From positions 1,432,434 to 1,496,433 of the forward strand of contig RDEW01000007.1 in assembly GCA_011109175.1 (NCBI GenBank): DNA of 64,000 bases, written 5' to 3'. Made by a program: the position numbers and the translations under genes. Of the stretch, positions 24,901 through 36,201 are shown in pieces (position 1 is the first letter of the stretch; every line of letters begins with the position of its first letter). Source of the stretch: Dicyema japonicum (lineage: Eukaryota > Dicyemida > Rhombozoa > Dicyemidae). A model generated the notes under the pieces. That model saw nothing but the letters and a program-made list of their open reading frames with translations, searched no databases and was not told where the DNA came from.

Positions 24901-25470
24901 ATTTACACGAAATTAAATTTTCGCATATTTATATCAAAATATACGTCATACCGAAACGTCACTTATAATCCACCGTCTACGTCTTTATTTATGAGAAATT
25001 AAAGATTATTGTATTTCTCAGCTTATCTCAATTATTAAGACTGACATGGTAAAATTATTAACTTAATTCCGTCATTAACTGACGTGAACTCTAAGCCTAC
25101 TAACGAAAAGACGGTCATTTTCAAAAATTAGTTTTGGGGACTGAAATGTAACCAAATGTAACATAAACTTAATTCAATATGATAAATTACCGCATTCTGT
25201 TTATATTTAAGTTTAATGTGCTGGATGAAGATATTTCGTAATTTAATCTCCCCCACAAAATTTAAGTCTACCATGAAGGGAAAGTGAATTATTAGTTATC
25301 AACTCCAGAAAATTCTCAGTGAACTTCCATGGCTCTAAAAATAGGTTTCCTCGCTCGTGTCACACCCAAGAATACATTAAACATCTTTCCACGTTGAAAT
25401 TGTCTAGTTCTTCACGCAAATACTTTTTATCAGCAATGAAGGGAAAAATAAATTTGAAGCAATGTAAGGG
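24901..25470. other. Intergenic region upstream of SIX, no gene seen
   Basis: AT-rich, with no open frame worth noting. It may hold SIX regulatory sequence, but I recognise no element. Confidence 0.4.
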
Positions 25471-25640
25471 ACAACTGGAGGAATAAGAGGAAAATCGCTT
25501 CGCTTCCTAAAGAAACTTGGACGCTTAGCTACACTAAAAAGCCACGACGCACGTGAGACCCGGTGGCTACTCCAGTTGATCTCTGTTGCAATCGTGAGAG
25601 GCAACGCAACGTCGATAATGTCGGCGGGGTCCACTTTGGA
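25471..25640 (+). mobile_element. 5'-truncated 3' end of PHD-RT retrotransposon
   Basis: About 165 bases nearly identical to 4205-4375: the frame encodes the terminal signature around FLKKLGRLATLKSHDAHET and IVRGNAT, then the non-coding ATAATGTCGGCGGGGTCCAC. Only the last part of the element is present, as expected for a dead-on-arrival copy. Confidence 0.8.
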
Positions 25641-25755
25641 TGGATGGCAGTTTTAAATATGATTTACTGGGACAACTTATAGTAGATTTTCAGGACCATT
25701 CAATCTTTGTTAAACACAAATCATTTAATTTAAAAATATAATAAATTCTGTTTCC

Positions 25756-27810
25756 ATGGAATCAGCCTATGAAGGTCAGGCAAATTACGTTGATTGGAAA
25801 AAATTCATAGAAATTAAAGAATGTCCAAAAGTAGAGAATCCTTTTGAATCGACTAATCAATTCGTAGGAGATTCGAATGCTGAAAGAATATTTAGCAAAA
25901 TAAGAAGCAAACATTTAAAAACCGAATTCTGTAGGATAGTTGTGATTATTTATAATTTATAAAGATGGATGATGTCATTAAAAATTTATATAACATCTGG
26001 AACAATTTTTGGGTTAAATTAGGTGCAATTAAGGTCTCACTCGATTTTATTTAGACATTTTTGGAAGAAGAAGTCGTTGTTGAAAGAATAGAGAGACTTC
26101 TAACCACTGTTGTGAACAGGGAAGCCAAAAGTTTTTCCAATCTACTTAAAGGTTATATCCGATTTACTCTCAGAATATGACCAACGGGAGACATTCAAAC
26201 ATGAAACGAATATAGAAAGATTGAAAGTACAAACAATCAGTAATTTAATGAAAAAGTTATAATTTTATCAACTCATTGTAGTTTATCCCATATAAGATGT
26301 ACGCTTTTGTAATTAGCAACCCCCTTTGGAGGACTTTGACCCAATTAAGAGACATGAGATGGTCACTCTATCGTTAAAATCCGAGTTCGAGGATTTCGAG
26401 AAAATTCATGACTCTACCAGATGTGAAGGAAAAGTCTATCATTTGTCTACCAGAAAAACAATTAGTGAAACAAGAAACTTTTCTCCAACAAAATTATTTT
26501 TCAGAACAAAAAAAACAAGAAAATACTATAAAATTTTCAGAATCTTCAATGTGCCCCCTCCTGACGGTAAAGTCCCCCGTTACAATGTAGTACCAATCGC
26601 CTTCCTCTCAACTACCTACAAAAGTAAGAGAGGTCATTCCAGAAGATCACTCAAAGCATCTGTGGACTGTACCGAGATCCAGATGCGTAAATTTTGAAAT
26701 AAAAGACAAAAAAGTTATTATTAATGCCAATGACGTCATAGCTAATTCATGAGGATAATTACAATTATATCTTTGACTCTCAACCTATTGAGCCTGAATT
26801 TACCCCTCATGATGCTGAGTTTCTTGATCCACTTTTCTTAAAAAAGGTTGTGTCCTTTGTTATTATCAGCTAAAGGGGGATTTGATTGATATTCTCTCGA
26901 ATGAGCAGGTCTACAGTCACCAGCAGGGCATAGTTTATCAAAGTCTGTCCAAATATTTGACTAACGACTACCTGAGCTTAAATAATGTACATTTTGTCAT
27001 CATCTTAGGATATTATGTATGGAGGACCAGCCTCGTTGGACGATGTAGACCTCAATGAACTCCATCCAGAGATAGAGAAGATCATCACAAAGTATATTAT
27101 GAATTTAAAAAATCCAGACAACCAGAAGTGAGTCTTTCGGAGAAAGTAGCTGCATATTCACACAAAGGCAATAAAAAACAAATCTTTAGAAAATCAAAAT
27201 AGTAAAAAAGTTACTAACAACTTATTTCTGATTCCCGAGTTCCAGAATGAACTGGTTATAACAAATTTATTGATTTTAGAGGGAAATTGTGCAGAAACGA
27301 CTGGATAAAGTAGTGGAAGCCTTAAAACTGGCTGATAATAAAGCACAAGAAATTCTTTTCAAATTCGCAAATTGTCAAAATGAGGAATTGACATGTGTAT
27401 ATCGACATTCTATTTAGCTATTATACGACATGGAGTTGGCTGTGAGGGCTGTTTATGAACGGGAAGCCCAACTCAGTAGTTTAGCTTACTTTGAGTGGAA
27501 AGCCTCAGACCCAGGTCGACTATTTGATCCTGGTTACTTGAATTATTGAGTATTTAAGCAAACCGGCCTCTAAGAAAAACAGAAGAGCACAAGAGAGAAT
27601 CCTTAAATAAAGAAATGGACCGTTTAGAGGGAGAAGTAAAAAAATAATATGTAAAATAAAAAACAAATACAATATTGATGTAATCTACAGAGTAGTATTT
27701 GTGGTTATTACAGACTTGTTTGTATTCAGAGAAGATGCAATATGACAGAAAAGAAATGCTTTTTTGGATGCAGGAGGAAAGAAAGCGACAGTGTTTAAAA
27801 ATTGGTGGTA
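25756..27810 (+). CDS. Unidentified multi-exon gene (one or two), coiled-coil-like C-terminus
   Basis: Not recognised. A string of plus-strand coding blocks is separated by short GT-AG gaps. Block 1 (25756-25925) contains NYVDWKKFIEIKECPKVENP. Block 2 (25965-26262) can be spliced to a small helical protein (VVVERIERLLTTVVNREAKS). Block 3 (26320-26460) has PIKRHEMVTLSLKSEFEDFE; block 4 (26600-26740) has REVIPEDHSKHLWTVPRSRC. Later blocks contain EPEFTPHDAEFLDPLF, MYGGPASLDDVDLNELHPE, EREAQLSSLAYFEWKASDP (about 27450-27515), RESLNKEMDRLEGEVKK and MQYDRKEMLFWMQEERKRQC. The WKASDPGRLF block is faintly like the FERKASDPNRF segment of PRC1/MAP65 proteins, too little for a call. It may be two adjacent genes. 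Confidence 0.45.
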
Positions 27811-28480
27811 ATTAATAATCACCATTATTTCAAATACAATTAATTATATTTTTTATCACTAACAATATAATTAATAAATTAAATAAATTAATAATTAAAT
27901 TACCGGGGTTAATAAATTAATAAATTAAATTAATTACCCCATGGTTAAGATATCTTTTTTTGTTCCTTCTTTTCACTTATTCTAATGGAATAGCCTTCTA
28001 CAATGCTAAGATAACGCCCAGTGTCGGGGTGACATGAAAAGGAATCGTTTCTTAACAGAATAACCCATCCATAAAACAAAGTAAGTAGTATGCGCGATCG
28101 ATCCCTAGATATGTCCAAATCTGTCATTTTATTTAATAATACCTTACTTTAACAATATTTGACGTCTTGAGTTTATTACTTATTCCTTCTGACGCGTTCT
28201 AACATAATCTTTACCCAAAAATCCAGAGGAGCTAAGGAATCTTTTTGAGGTTCTCCAAAATACATCAGTATAAGGGTTTAGAGTAGAAATAAAGTTATTC
28301 CATTAAGTTCATGTCGTCATACGCTTATTGATTTTAGAAAGATATTTTACCCCCATTGATTTGATCTTCCCGCGTTTTTTAAAAGATTAATAATTTCATG
28401 GGAAGTAACGATTAACGATAAAGTCACTGGAAAACATTTATTGTCATCAGCAATTAGACAGTTTGTGAAGATTTCGACAG
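27811..28480. other. AT-rich intergenic region with a retroelement-like tail
   Basis: Contains CCGGGGTTAATAAAT followed by repeated TAAATTAA units (27903-27940). The same GGGGTTAATAAAT string ends the SINE-like insertion at 53101-53433 and occurs reversed at 60007-60019, suggesting a shared retroelement tail. A 60-codon minus-strand frame at 28127-27945 has no recognisable family. Confidence 0.4.
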
Positions 28481-30362
28481 CATCATCAAGAGCTCGAAAC
28501 GGAACACTCTGTGCGAAGACCTAGACGATTAGGGATTAACACTGTCCAGAACAATCAAGCTAACATTAAACATCGAAGACTAGCTACAGAGGAACTGATA
28601 AATAACATCGTGCAACGGAGAAAATTTCAAGACAACATCAAACAACACACATCACAACTGAATATAGAAGAAAGACATTCTCCTGGAAAAGTTGGTCGAG
28701 GCCGTTAAACAAGCCGCGACGGATACTATCAGCTACAGAAACATCCACTCAAACAATTATGATTCAAAACTAAGAGAAATGTCAGAGCAACAAAGAAACA
28801 TCCCCCTAAGAATTGAAAATTGCTGTCTGAACAATAAAAGAGAACTATGAAGTCAATGAAACAGAGTCCTTCATGAAATAAAAGTCCGGGCACGTCTATT
28901 ATGAACGAAATACATAGAGAAGAAGGATACCGAAATTGAAATGCTCTTACCAGAAAGTCAAAAGTTCATGGCTATGCGGCTACTTAATCGGGGTTCACGA
29001 AATTCCAAAATATATATGTGACGACACCTAATATTGGTTGATGGGGACAAAGCCTTACGAATCACTTTCAGAAACAATTCCAAACAGATGATACCCATGC
29101 ACCCACATTTATTGGGCATCCGCGGAGCTTGTCAAACGAAATAACACATTCGGAGGACTTAGAAGCATTCCACCATATGAACAACAACAGAGCTGCAGGA
29201 TGTGATGGAGTCCCAGAGGGAATTAGTCAAATACGCTACCGATAGTCTGGCGAGGTTTTTGCAGAAATAATGAACAAGTCTTTTGCATCAAAATTGCCCG
29301 CTTCCAATCAGGACCGGAATATTAATACCCGTTCATAAACCGGACAATAGACGGGGACTTTTCGGAAGCTTGAGACCTACTGTGTAGTCACCACTCTAAG
29401 GAAAACTCTAATGTTCGAGGATGTTGGTAGATCGATATCTCTCTTGAGGCCAAAGTGGTTGTAGGCCTGGAAGATTCACGGCTGATGTTGCCATCGCTGG
29501 ATCACTGCAATATGTCAGAAGTACAAACGATCCTTTCATATCCTGAGAATCGACATGAGCAAGGCGTTTGACAGCATCAACAGGAGTAAACTACTAACTT
29601 TGTTGAAAGACGTTGTCGACAAAGACAGTCTGCGCATGATATATATGCTATTATCTGCAACTGAAATACTCATCAGAGTTGGCACTAAGGAGTCTAGACC
29701 TTCTTCTACCAATGTTGGAACCCCACAAGGGGACAATCTATCTCCTGTATTATTTATCATCTACCTGCTCTGAGAGATCTAAGGGAACAAATTGGATCTC
29801 TAGACAATCACTTTATGGAATTCATTTACGCGGATGACGTCGATTTCGTCGCTGAAGAGCGGGAATTTATAGAAGTTATTATGGAGAAAGCGAAAACAAA
29901 TTTGAGTAAATGGTCCCTCAAAATCATTGAAGACAAAACTGAAATGAGAAAACTCCTTGGACCAATTGAGAAAACTCCTTGGATACTCTTGGCCAAAGAA
30001 AATCTCAAACAATAAATTATACAAACTGACTGATTGTGGTCCAATAATTCTAAACGTACTTGAAGCACGCTGGCCCCTTTTTGGACATATTCTATGGATG
30101 GGTGAACAAAAACATGCAATGCTACCATGGAAGAATTTTTCGGCCATAAGTATCTCCTGCATTCAGAGGACGTCCAAGAAGTTGTCTTCCAAGGACACTC
30201 GGGGAGGATTACGCAGTGATCAGGGGCCGACTGATAGATGCGGACGATCTGGACGAAAACAGGAAACGACAACGAAAAGGATGAATAAGACTAAAGAAAA
30301 GAATAATCGAAAAACATGGCACAAGGGAAACCATAAACAGTGTTTACTGGTAACGCGAACTA
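28481..30362 (+). mobile_element. Degenerate RTE-like retrotransposon copy
   Basis: Follows the layout of the intact element. An inter-domain basic region lies at about 28510-28700, RT finger remnants at 29180-29480 (RAAGCDGVPE, a PLWL-type strand), then motif A MSKAFDSINRSKL at 29555-29595, motif B VGTPQGDNLSPVLFIIYL at 29713-29770, and motif C EFIYADDVDFVAEE at 29818-29860. A C-terminal part follows (PKKISNNKLYKLTDCG at 29995-30040, EARWPLFGHILWMGEQ at about 30062-30110), closely parallel to the intact copy's KKISNNDLYSKCKSG and SRWSLFGHILRLN. Several frameshifts. The nuclease domain is not visible, so it is 5'-truncated or highly decayed. Confidence 0.8.
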
Positions 30363-30379
30363 ACTATTATTATTTTTGA

Positions 30380-30622
30380 TTGTTCACAGATTAACGGGAA
30401 ATCGATTGCTACCAGTACAAAACGGTAGCGGTCTCCTATTTCGCAATATTTTTTAATCTTGATTTTCTCGGCCAGATCGACTGCCGATCCAGCAGACTGC
30501 GCCAAGCTGAGCATCATCGAGTTCGAGAAAAAGTCCACAACAGTGCAGTCCCATACGAGCGATTTTCCCTCAGTGAACGGAAAGATAGTTAACCCATCCG
30601 GTCTTCTCATTGTTATTGTTTT
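30380..30622 (-). mobile_element. PHD-RT retrotransposon nuclease-region fragment
   Basis: Minus-strand frame with RPDGLTIFPFTEGKSLVWDC followed by AGSAVDLAEKIKIKKYCE and YRFVLVAIDFP. This is the RPDG...WDxT block and following helix of the PHD-RT lineage, equivalent to 3980-4210 of the first copy. It is directly joined to Tigger-type sequence on its upstream side. Confidence 0.7.
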
Positions 30623-30890
30623 GAAGAATTTCAAGAAGTTTGTCATTTTCAGAGTACGTAAAGTCTACAAACTCTTCTTCTTGAATGGGATCCGAAATCA
30701 TTAATTTATCAATAATTTGTTCAAAATTCTTTATTTTTGGTCTCCCTTGGTAAGTTCTTCCATGCTTTTTTCCCATTTGGCGTGCTGAAAACATTTTGAT
30801 ATTGTATCCACTGACACATTTTCCCAGGCAAGATGAGAAAATAAGACTCCATCCTTTAGCGTTAATTTTTTATAACATTCAATATTTTCT
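30623..30890 (-). mobile_element. Tigger/pogo transposase C-terminal fragment
   Basis: Minus-strand frames read HLAWENVSVDTISKCFQHAK and then IQEEEFVDFTYSENDKL. This is the W..V..xTIxxCFxxA block and acidic tail of Tigger/pogo transposases, and it parallels the copy at 54270-54650. Frames change near 30790. Confidence 0.6.
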
Positions 30891-31099
30891 TCACTATAAT
30901 TTATTTTTTTTATTATATGTTTAAATTTATTTTAATGGGATTTGAATGATCTAATAATCTCTTGATCCATTGGTTAAAGCACAGTCGTCATGTTTTTTGG
31001 TAAATATATAACTTCTATCATACTTAATTCGATTGTGATAATTTTTGTTCTAGTGGTGGTGTGTATGTCTGTTTTCACCAGTTTGCAAACAAATCCTGA

Positions 31100-33303
31100 G
31101 GACCGTCTTACAGAGAATATTGAAGATAGAAACCAATGAGAATTGTGTCTTCAGGACTACATGATGCCAATGGAACTAGCATACGATCTCCTGTGGGAAA
31201 TGTTCCTGCACATCTGCTGTTCCTCAAAGCATTAATCACTGAGAGTCGATCAGGTGACAGGATCATTGGATCTCAATGGTTGTCAACTCTGCGAAATGGA
31301 GATTCGAAAGAATCTCGGGGTGGATGGAGTCTCATCGTCCAGCAATTCAATGCTCGTTTCTCCACTCATAAAAGTACACTCGGCGTTAGAAAACTATTGA
31401 ATGTAAAGCCTAATAAAAAGACGCCCGTGGACAAGAAATGTCAAGATGCTTTAATCGGATCAGGAGGCTCAGAGAACAACTTACCAAAAACAGAAATTTC
31501 CATGTATGGAAGATGCAAGGAGACTCACTCTCTCCCCAGCTGTTTACTCTGGCAATGGACCCCCGAATATTAAATATTAAATTCCCGAAGATATGTATTG
31601 ATCAGAGTGATCCGTCTATTGTGACATAGCGACTAACCATTTTCTTTTTATTGACGACCTGAAAATAATTGCCGAATATGAAAATAATATTCTAAAAATG
31701 ATGGAGGATATTGATGAATATCTGGGTGTTGTTGGCCTTAAAGGAAACTGCGAAAAGTCTGCAACTAATCTGAAATGTGCCAAAGATACAAGTTATCTGG
31801 ATGGTTATGAGGGATATCGGTATCTTGTAGTGTTAGAAGATAAAGGGAGTAAGGTTATGAAAGACAAAGTTATGGAAAAAATTGCTGAAAATGTGAAGAA
31901 AAGGATAGAGATGCTGGCGAATTAGAAATTAAGCGCTGTATTTTATTAAACCGATAAATGAATACGCACTCTCGCTATATAATTATTATACTGGGCTTAT
32001 CGACATTGAACCACGTGAATTCGAAGCTATTGATTTAGAAATCCGGCGTATACTCTCTAACTTACGAGTGCACTTAAAACCTGCTAACAAAGAAAGAATA
32101 TATCTCAGCAGGAATAGTTTTGGACGTGGATTAACCTCTATTTCTGATAAGAGTGAAAGCATGTTATTTCAATTTTTGACCGACCTTGAGAGGAATTCTT
32201 CCATGTGTCTTCGAAGGAATCTTGCGGGTCTTAAAACAAAGGAAAACACATATGACCACTATCGTAAGATTCATTTCTCTCAAATACAATGTGGATGACC
32301 TATCTAATTTGAACACTGAATATAAAAGAATATCAAAAGTAGAATTATTTGTAGAAGACTAATCAGAAATTGCTTCATTCAATTATTTAAATGTTTTGAA
32401 AATACGAATGTCGATGTCAATATATCAACAGAATGGCTTACTGGGAGAAACAATAGTCCAAGGTCGGAAGCAATGTACTGCATGATACAGGTCCAGAATC
32501 TGTTCTTTGAAAAGATGAAAGCAAATTGCAGTCATTGTGGTATGGCTAAAAAAGTGTAGATCACCTGGCTACACGTGTACCAGGATGCTTAGCGGTATAT
32601 GGGCGACATAACGAAGTTGTAAGATAAATACAACTACAACTGTGTCGTCAATTTGGAATTAAATGAACTAAGATGGTAAGGACGCATACAGTACAATCGA
32701 TTATTTCAAACAGTAAAGTTGAAATACGAGTGGATACAACACTACAAACGGATATACAAGTTAAAAATAACAAACCTGATATTTTCGTACACGATGAATC
32801 CAAAACGAAATAATACTAATAGAAGGATCACTTCCCAAGATTTGCTAAAACATGTTGAAGTGGAATAACTCCACAAATACGACCTTCTGGCAAGAGAACT
32901 AGCACAAATTCACAAGGCCAATGTGACAATAATTCCGATTGTTTTGACATGGGATGGAGTAGCAACAAAGTACTACAAGTCCTATATGGAAAGATTCAAC
33001 GTGGATGTCTCTACAAGGGCGTACATTCAATCAATGACGATTAAAAAAACTTTAGAGAGCATGATAATCGAGCATAGACATGGGCTGAAAATTGATAACT
33101 ATGATGATGAGGTTACAAGAGTGACTAATCATCTTATCTCAAGAGGCTCTGAACTCGGATGTGACATAGAAGAGGAACCAAGAAAACAGCTGTCTTTTCT
33201 AGTGTATTTGCTTTCTCAAGTGGTATACGAGGGAACAGTGAGGGTGATACAAAGGGCCAATGCCCAAAGAGGAGGAGAATTCAGCTTGCATAGTGTGAAT
33301 TAA
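31100..33303 (+). mobile_element. R4/Dong-like retrotransposon copy with C-terminal nuclease
   Basis: Degenerate RT element. Motif B reads MQGDSLSPQLFTLAMDP (31530-31565); motif C has the FIDDLKIIAE form at about 31650-31680, typical of R4/Dong-type RTs; the post-palm region is VVGLKGNCEKSATNLK, EYALSLYNYYIGLIDI (31955-32000) and KERIYLSRNSFGRGLTSIS. A zinc-knuckle remnant is near 32530-32590. The C-terminal nuclease region has KPDIFVHDESKTK (32770-32810), HKYDLLA and IIPIVLTWDGVATKYYKSYM (32926-32985), then YIQSMTIKKTLESMIIEH. The PD...D/E...K pattern supports a restriction-like endonuclease. Several stops; not functional. Confidence 0.78.
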
Positions 33304-33534
33304 TTAAAATTGATTTTCTTTGGTCTTTACTTAATTCGATTGCTATTTTATGAGGACACTGGTCTACAACCAAAAGTATCCTTCTTTGTTTTTGTTTGAG
33401 ATTCATGTCCTATTTATACAACCATTCGTTGAAAACTTACATGTTCATCCAAGCCTCTGAAGGATTATTTATCAACGTTCATGTTTTAGAAACACCTTGG
33501 TTTCTTATACTTTCCGATCATCAACGGGGTTCTT

Positions 33535-34125
33535 TTATCAAATCCAGTCATATTTGCGCAAAGCATTAATGAAAATCTGAAGATTAGCTAAACAATTTAA
33601 ACCGATCTTTAAGTAATTTCTGTCCTGATCTGCGTCTCCTGCATACACTTTTTGAAAGAATAGTCTTGTAAAATACGCCGGTTTCGTCAGCATTATAAAC
33701 ATTTTCGGGACCATATTCATTTATTTTTGAAAAGATAATTTTTTCAAGTCCTCAATTTCTATTTTGAACTCATCCGCAGTATATCCCAATTCACCATGAA
33801 AAATTCGTAATTTTACATTGTGCCTTTTTAAAATTTTTCCAGCCATCCTTTACTGGATTTGAATTCAGAGTCCATTTAATCAGCAAATTCAGTTGCTTTC
33901 GATAAAATTCTCATTATTGAGGAGAACTCCAATTGATTCCATGTAATCCACCCAGGTGATGATTTCAGTATCAATTGATGAATATCTGAGTTTCGAAAAA
34001 CGAGAACTTGTCCCATAAATTGGATTAATTTCAAGAATATTCTCTTTATTCAATTTAAGATCGTTTATTGCACGTCTCGATATTAATTTTTTGAAACGCG
34101 TTAAAAAATTCTGAGACACGCCTTA
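33535..34125 (-). mobile_element. Tigger/pogo transposase remnant (DNA-binding and DDE start)
   Basis: On the minus strand, 34119-33889 has SQNFLTRFKKLISRRAIND, like the second helix-turn-helix (CENP-B type) of pogo/Tigger transposases. Then 33720-33600 reads PENVYNADETGVFYKT across frames, the YNADETG motif containing the first catalytic Asp. No terminal repeats were found. Confidence 0.65.
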
Positions 34126-34220
34126 AACTTAGAGAAGAGTTATTAATAGGATGATTTTTTTTTTTGATCATAAAATAATCTAGAACACTTCCTCATGTTA
34201 CGAAAAAAGACACGTGGCAT

Positions 34221-34536
34221 AATAATAACAGCCTTTTTCACGGAGCCGTGGTATTAGCTCTGCATAGGCAGGACACACACTTTATTTAAGAAAGAACAGT
34301 TAATCTTAACTAATCGTAGAACCAAGGAATGGTCTTCACTTTTATTTTCTTCTTGTGTGTGGGTCCTTCTTTGACAATCCAGTTCCGCAGTGAGAGTCTA
34401 CTGATGACGGAGTCACTCGTCAAGCCTTTTTAGCGTCGTAGATGCGTGGAACCTTCCACCAGGTGAACAGCAGCGAGAATCGAACCCTTAACCCAAGTCA
34501 CTTTAGCCCGACACCTAACCACTATGCCACCCGGCA
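34221..34536 (-). mobile_element. SINE copy 2, full length, tRNA-derived head
   Basis: On the minus strand the element starts GGGTGGCATAGTGGTTAGG. It has an A box TGGCATAGTGG (plus 34519-34529) and a B box GGTTCGATTCT (plus 34476-34486) at tRNA spacing, followed by GATGCGTGGAAC-type body sequence and the segment shared with copy 1. A short probable target duplication, GGCATAA, borders it. An RNA polymerase III SINE is indicated; the partner LINE is unknown. This is the best reference copy in the window. Confidence 0.88.
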
Positions 34537-34869
34537 TAAATATTTAAAAAATTATTTTTTTAAAATAATAAATTTTAATTTTTTAATACTAAAACGTGGC
34601 GAGTAAGAGAATTTGGCGAGCAATGGAATTTCCTTAGTAAAATTGGAATTTTTTCCAAAAAATTGCGAGTTATAGAAATGGCGAACAACAGAGGGTAAAC
34701 TAGATTTTGTGTTTAAAATGTCCTTAAAATCATCCGCTCTAGTGATTATGCAACGAAATGAGGTGCCTTCGTTTAAATTTGTTTTCAAAACATGAAATTA
34801 ACGATTCAAAAAAACTGAAGACTCACTCTGTCCAGTCAATTGTAACAACAAGTCGAGTTGATATTATTG
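34537..34869. other. AT-rich region, no gene
   Basis: A-rich and T-rich runs. The minus frame 34788-34552 looks like repeat sequence rather than a protein family, with GCGAGTTATAG/GCGAACAACAG-type text reminiscent of Tigger terminal regions but no matching inverted repeat. Confidence 0.35.
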
Positions 34870-35200
34870 ACTGATGTTAAAATACAGTATAGCAAGCCGG
34901 AAATTTTTGTTTTGGATAAATGGGATTTCTCTAATAGAGGTTGGAATCACTTCTCAGATATTAAAGGTAGTTGAGATGAAAAAACTCACAAATACGACTT
35001 GAGAAGGAGAGTTGTCTCAAATATATATAAAGTTAGTATTATTCCTATCGTTTTGAATTGGGGAGGAATATATTCACTCTGTCACGTGGACTCTTGAAAG
35101 TATGTTAGTAGAGCATAGGCACGGCTAGATTTTCGAGTGTTGGTGGTTATGTTATTCATTACCTCCAACGAAAGTCTTTTGAATGATAAGAGGAAGATGG
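34870..35200 (+). mobile_element. R4/Dong-like 3' end fragment
   Basis: Fragments in shifting frames read KPEIFVLDKWDFS, THKYDLRRR, VSIIPIVLNWGG and TLESMLVEHRHG. These match the nuclease region and C-terminus of the copies at 31100-33303 and 38870-39318. 5'-truncated and decayed. Confidence 0.65.
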
Positions 35201-36201
35201 TGATTGTGTAAGTAGTTGGTAGTGGCTCCAATCCAAGGAAATTGGAGAGAAGAGGACATCATTTCTAATTTAGTGATTTATATCTTTGTTGTGAATGACT
35301 ATTGACTACGAAACGAAATTGACACTCCTACGTGCCTCGAGATCTTACGGAGGTGCAGGTATCGACAGTGATCACAATGTAGTCTTTGCCGAGTTCACAA
35401 TAAGGACATCAATTGACCTAAGATAAAGAGATCCAAACGTAGATGTAAGAAGCTACAAAATAAAACAACTGTGTTTCTCTGCATCGATCAGAGACAATTA
35501 CCAAATATCAATTACGAGATTCCTCCTATACTTGGATGCAGGACTTTTTCCAAGAGGCTCCTAAGCGGAGACAATGAAAAGGATCTTTTCGCTACCAAAT
35601 GAGAGTATTGGAACTTAAGCACTATGTAAAAAATAAATACATCCATATGTCCCAGCCCTCCTCAAGAACAAATGGAACTAAGGCTAACTTGAAAATACGT
35701 TTGTCCAAACAGGAAACAAATCTTGAAGTCTAGAAGAACATCCACTCAGAAAACCACTAAGCTTTTGAATAAAAAGCACGCCATTAACTTCCTTGATCTA
35801 AGAGTTACAGAAGTTGAAAAACTCAAGACTCATCAAAAATTTTACTGTAATTCGCCTGCTCAACAGAAAAAAACAAACAAACTCAAATCCATGACGGGAA
35901 TGAAGATTCTTAACAGGCTGAATATATTTCGTCGTATTTCGAGGGTACATTAACTGTTCACGGACAAATATCTGATCATACTTGAGGATATGCCACCCAA
36001 CTCGATAAAGCTATCAACACCAAGCGAAATCTCAAATGGAATGGTCAAACTTAAGAAATGGTCGCTCCCCTGGACCGGATGGAATCAATTCAGAACTTTT
36101 CAAATATGGGGCACCTGCACTAACAGACAAACTGGCAGAACTACTTAACGCTATGTTTAGAAAAAAAGAATATCTCGCTCTTGGATCCAGACCATTATTA
36201 C

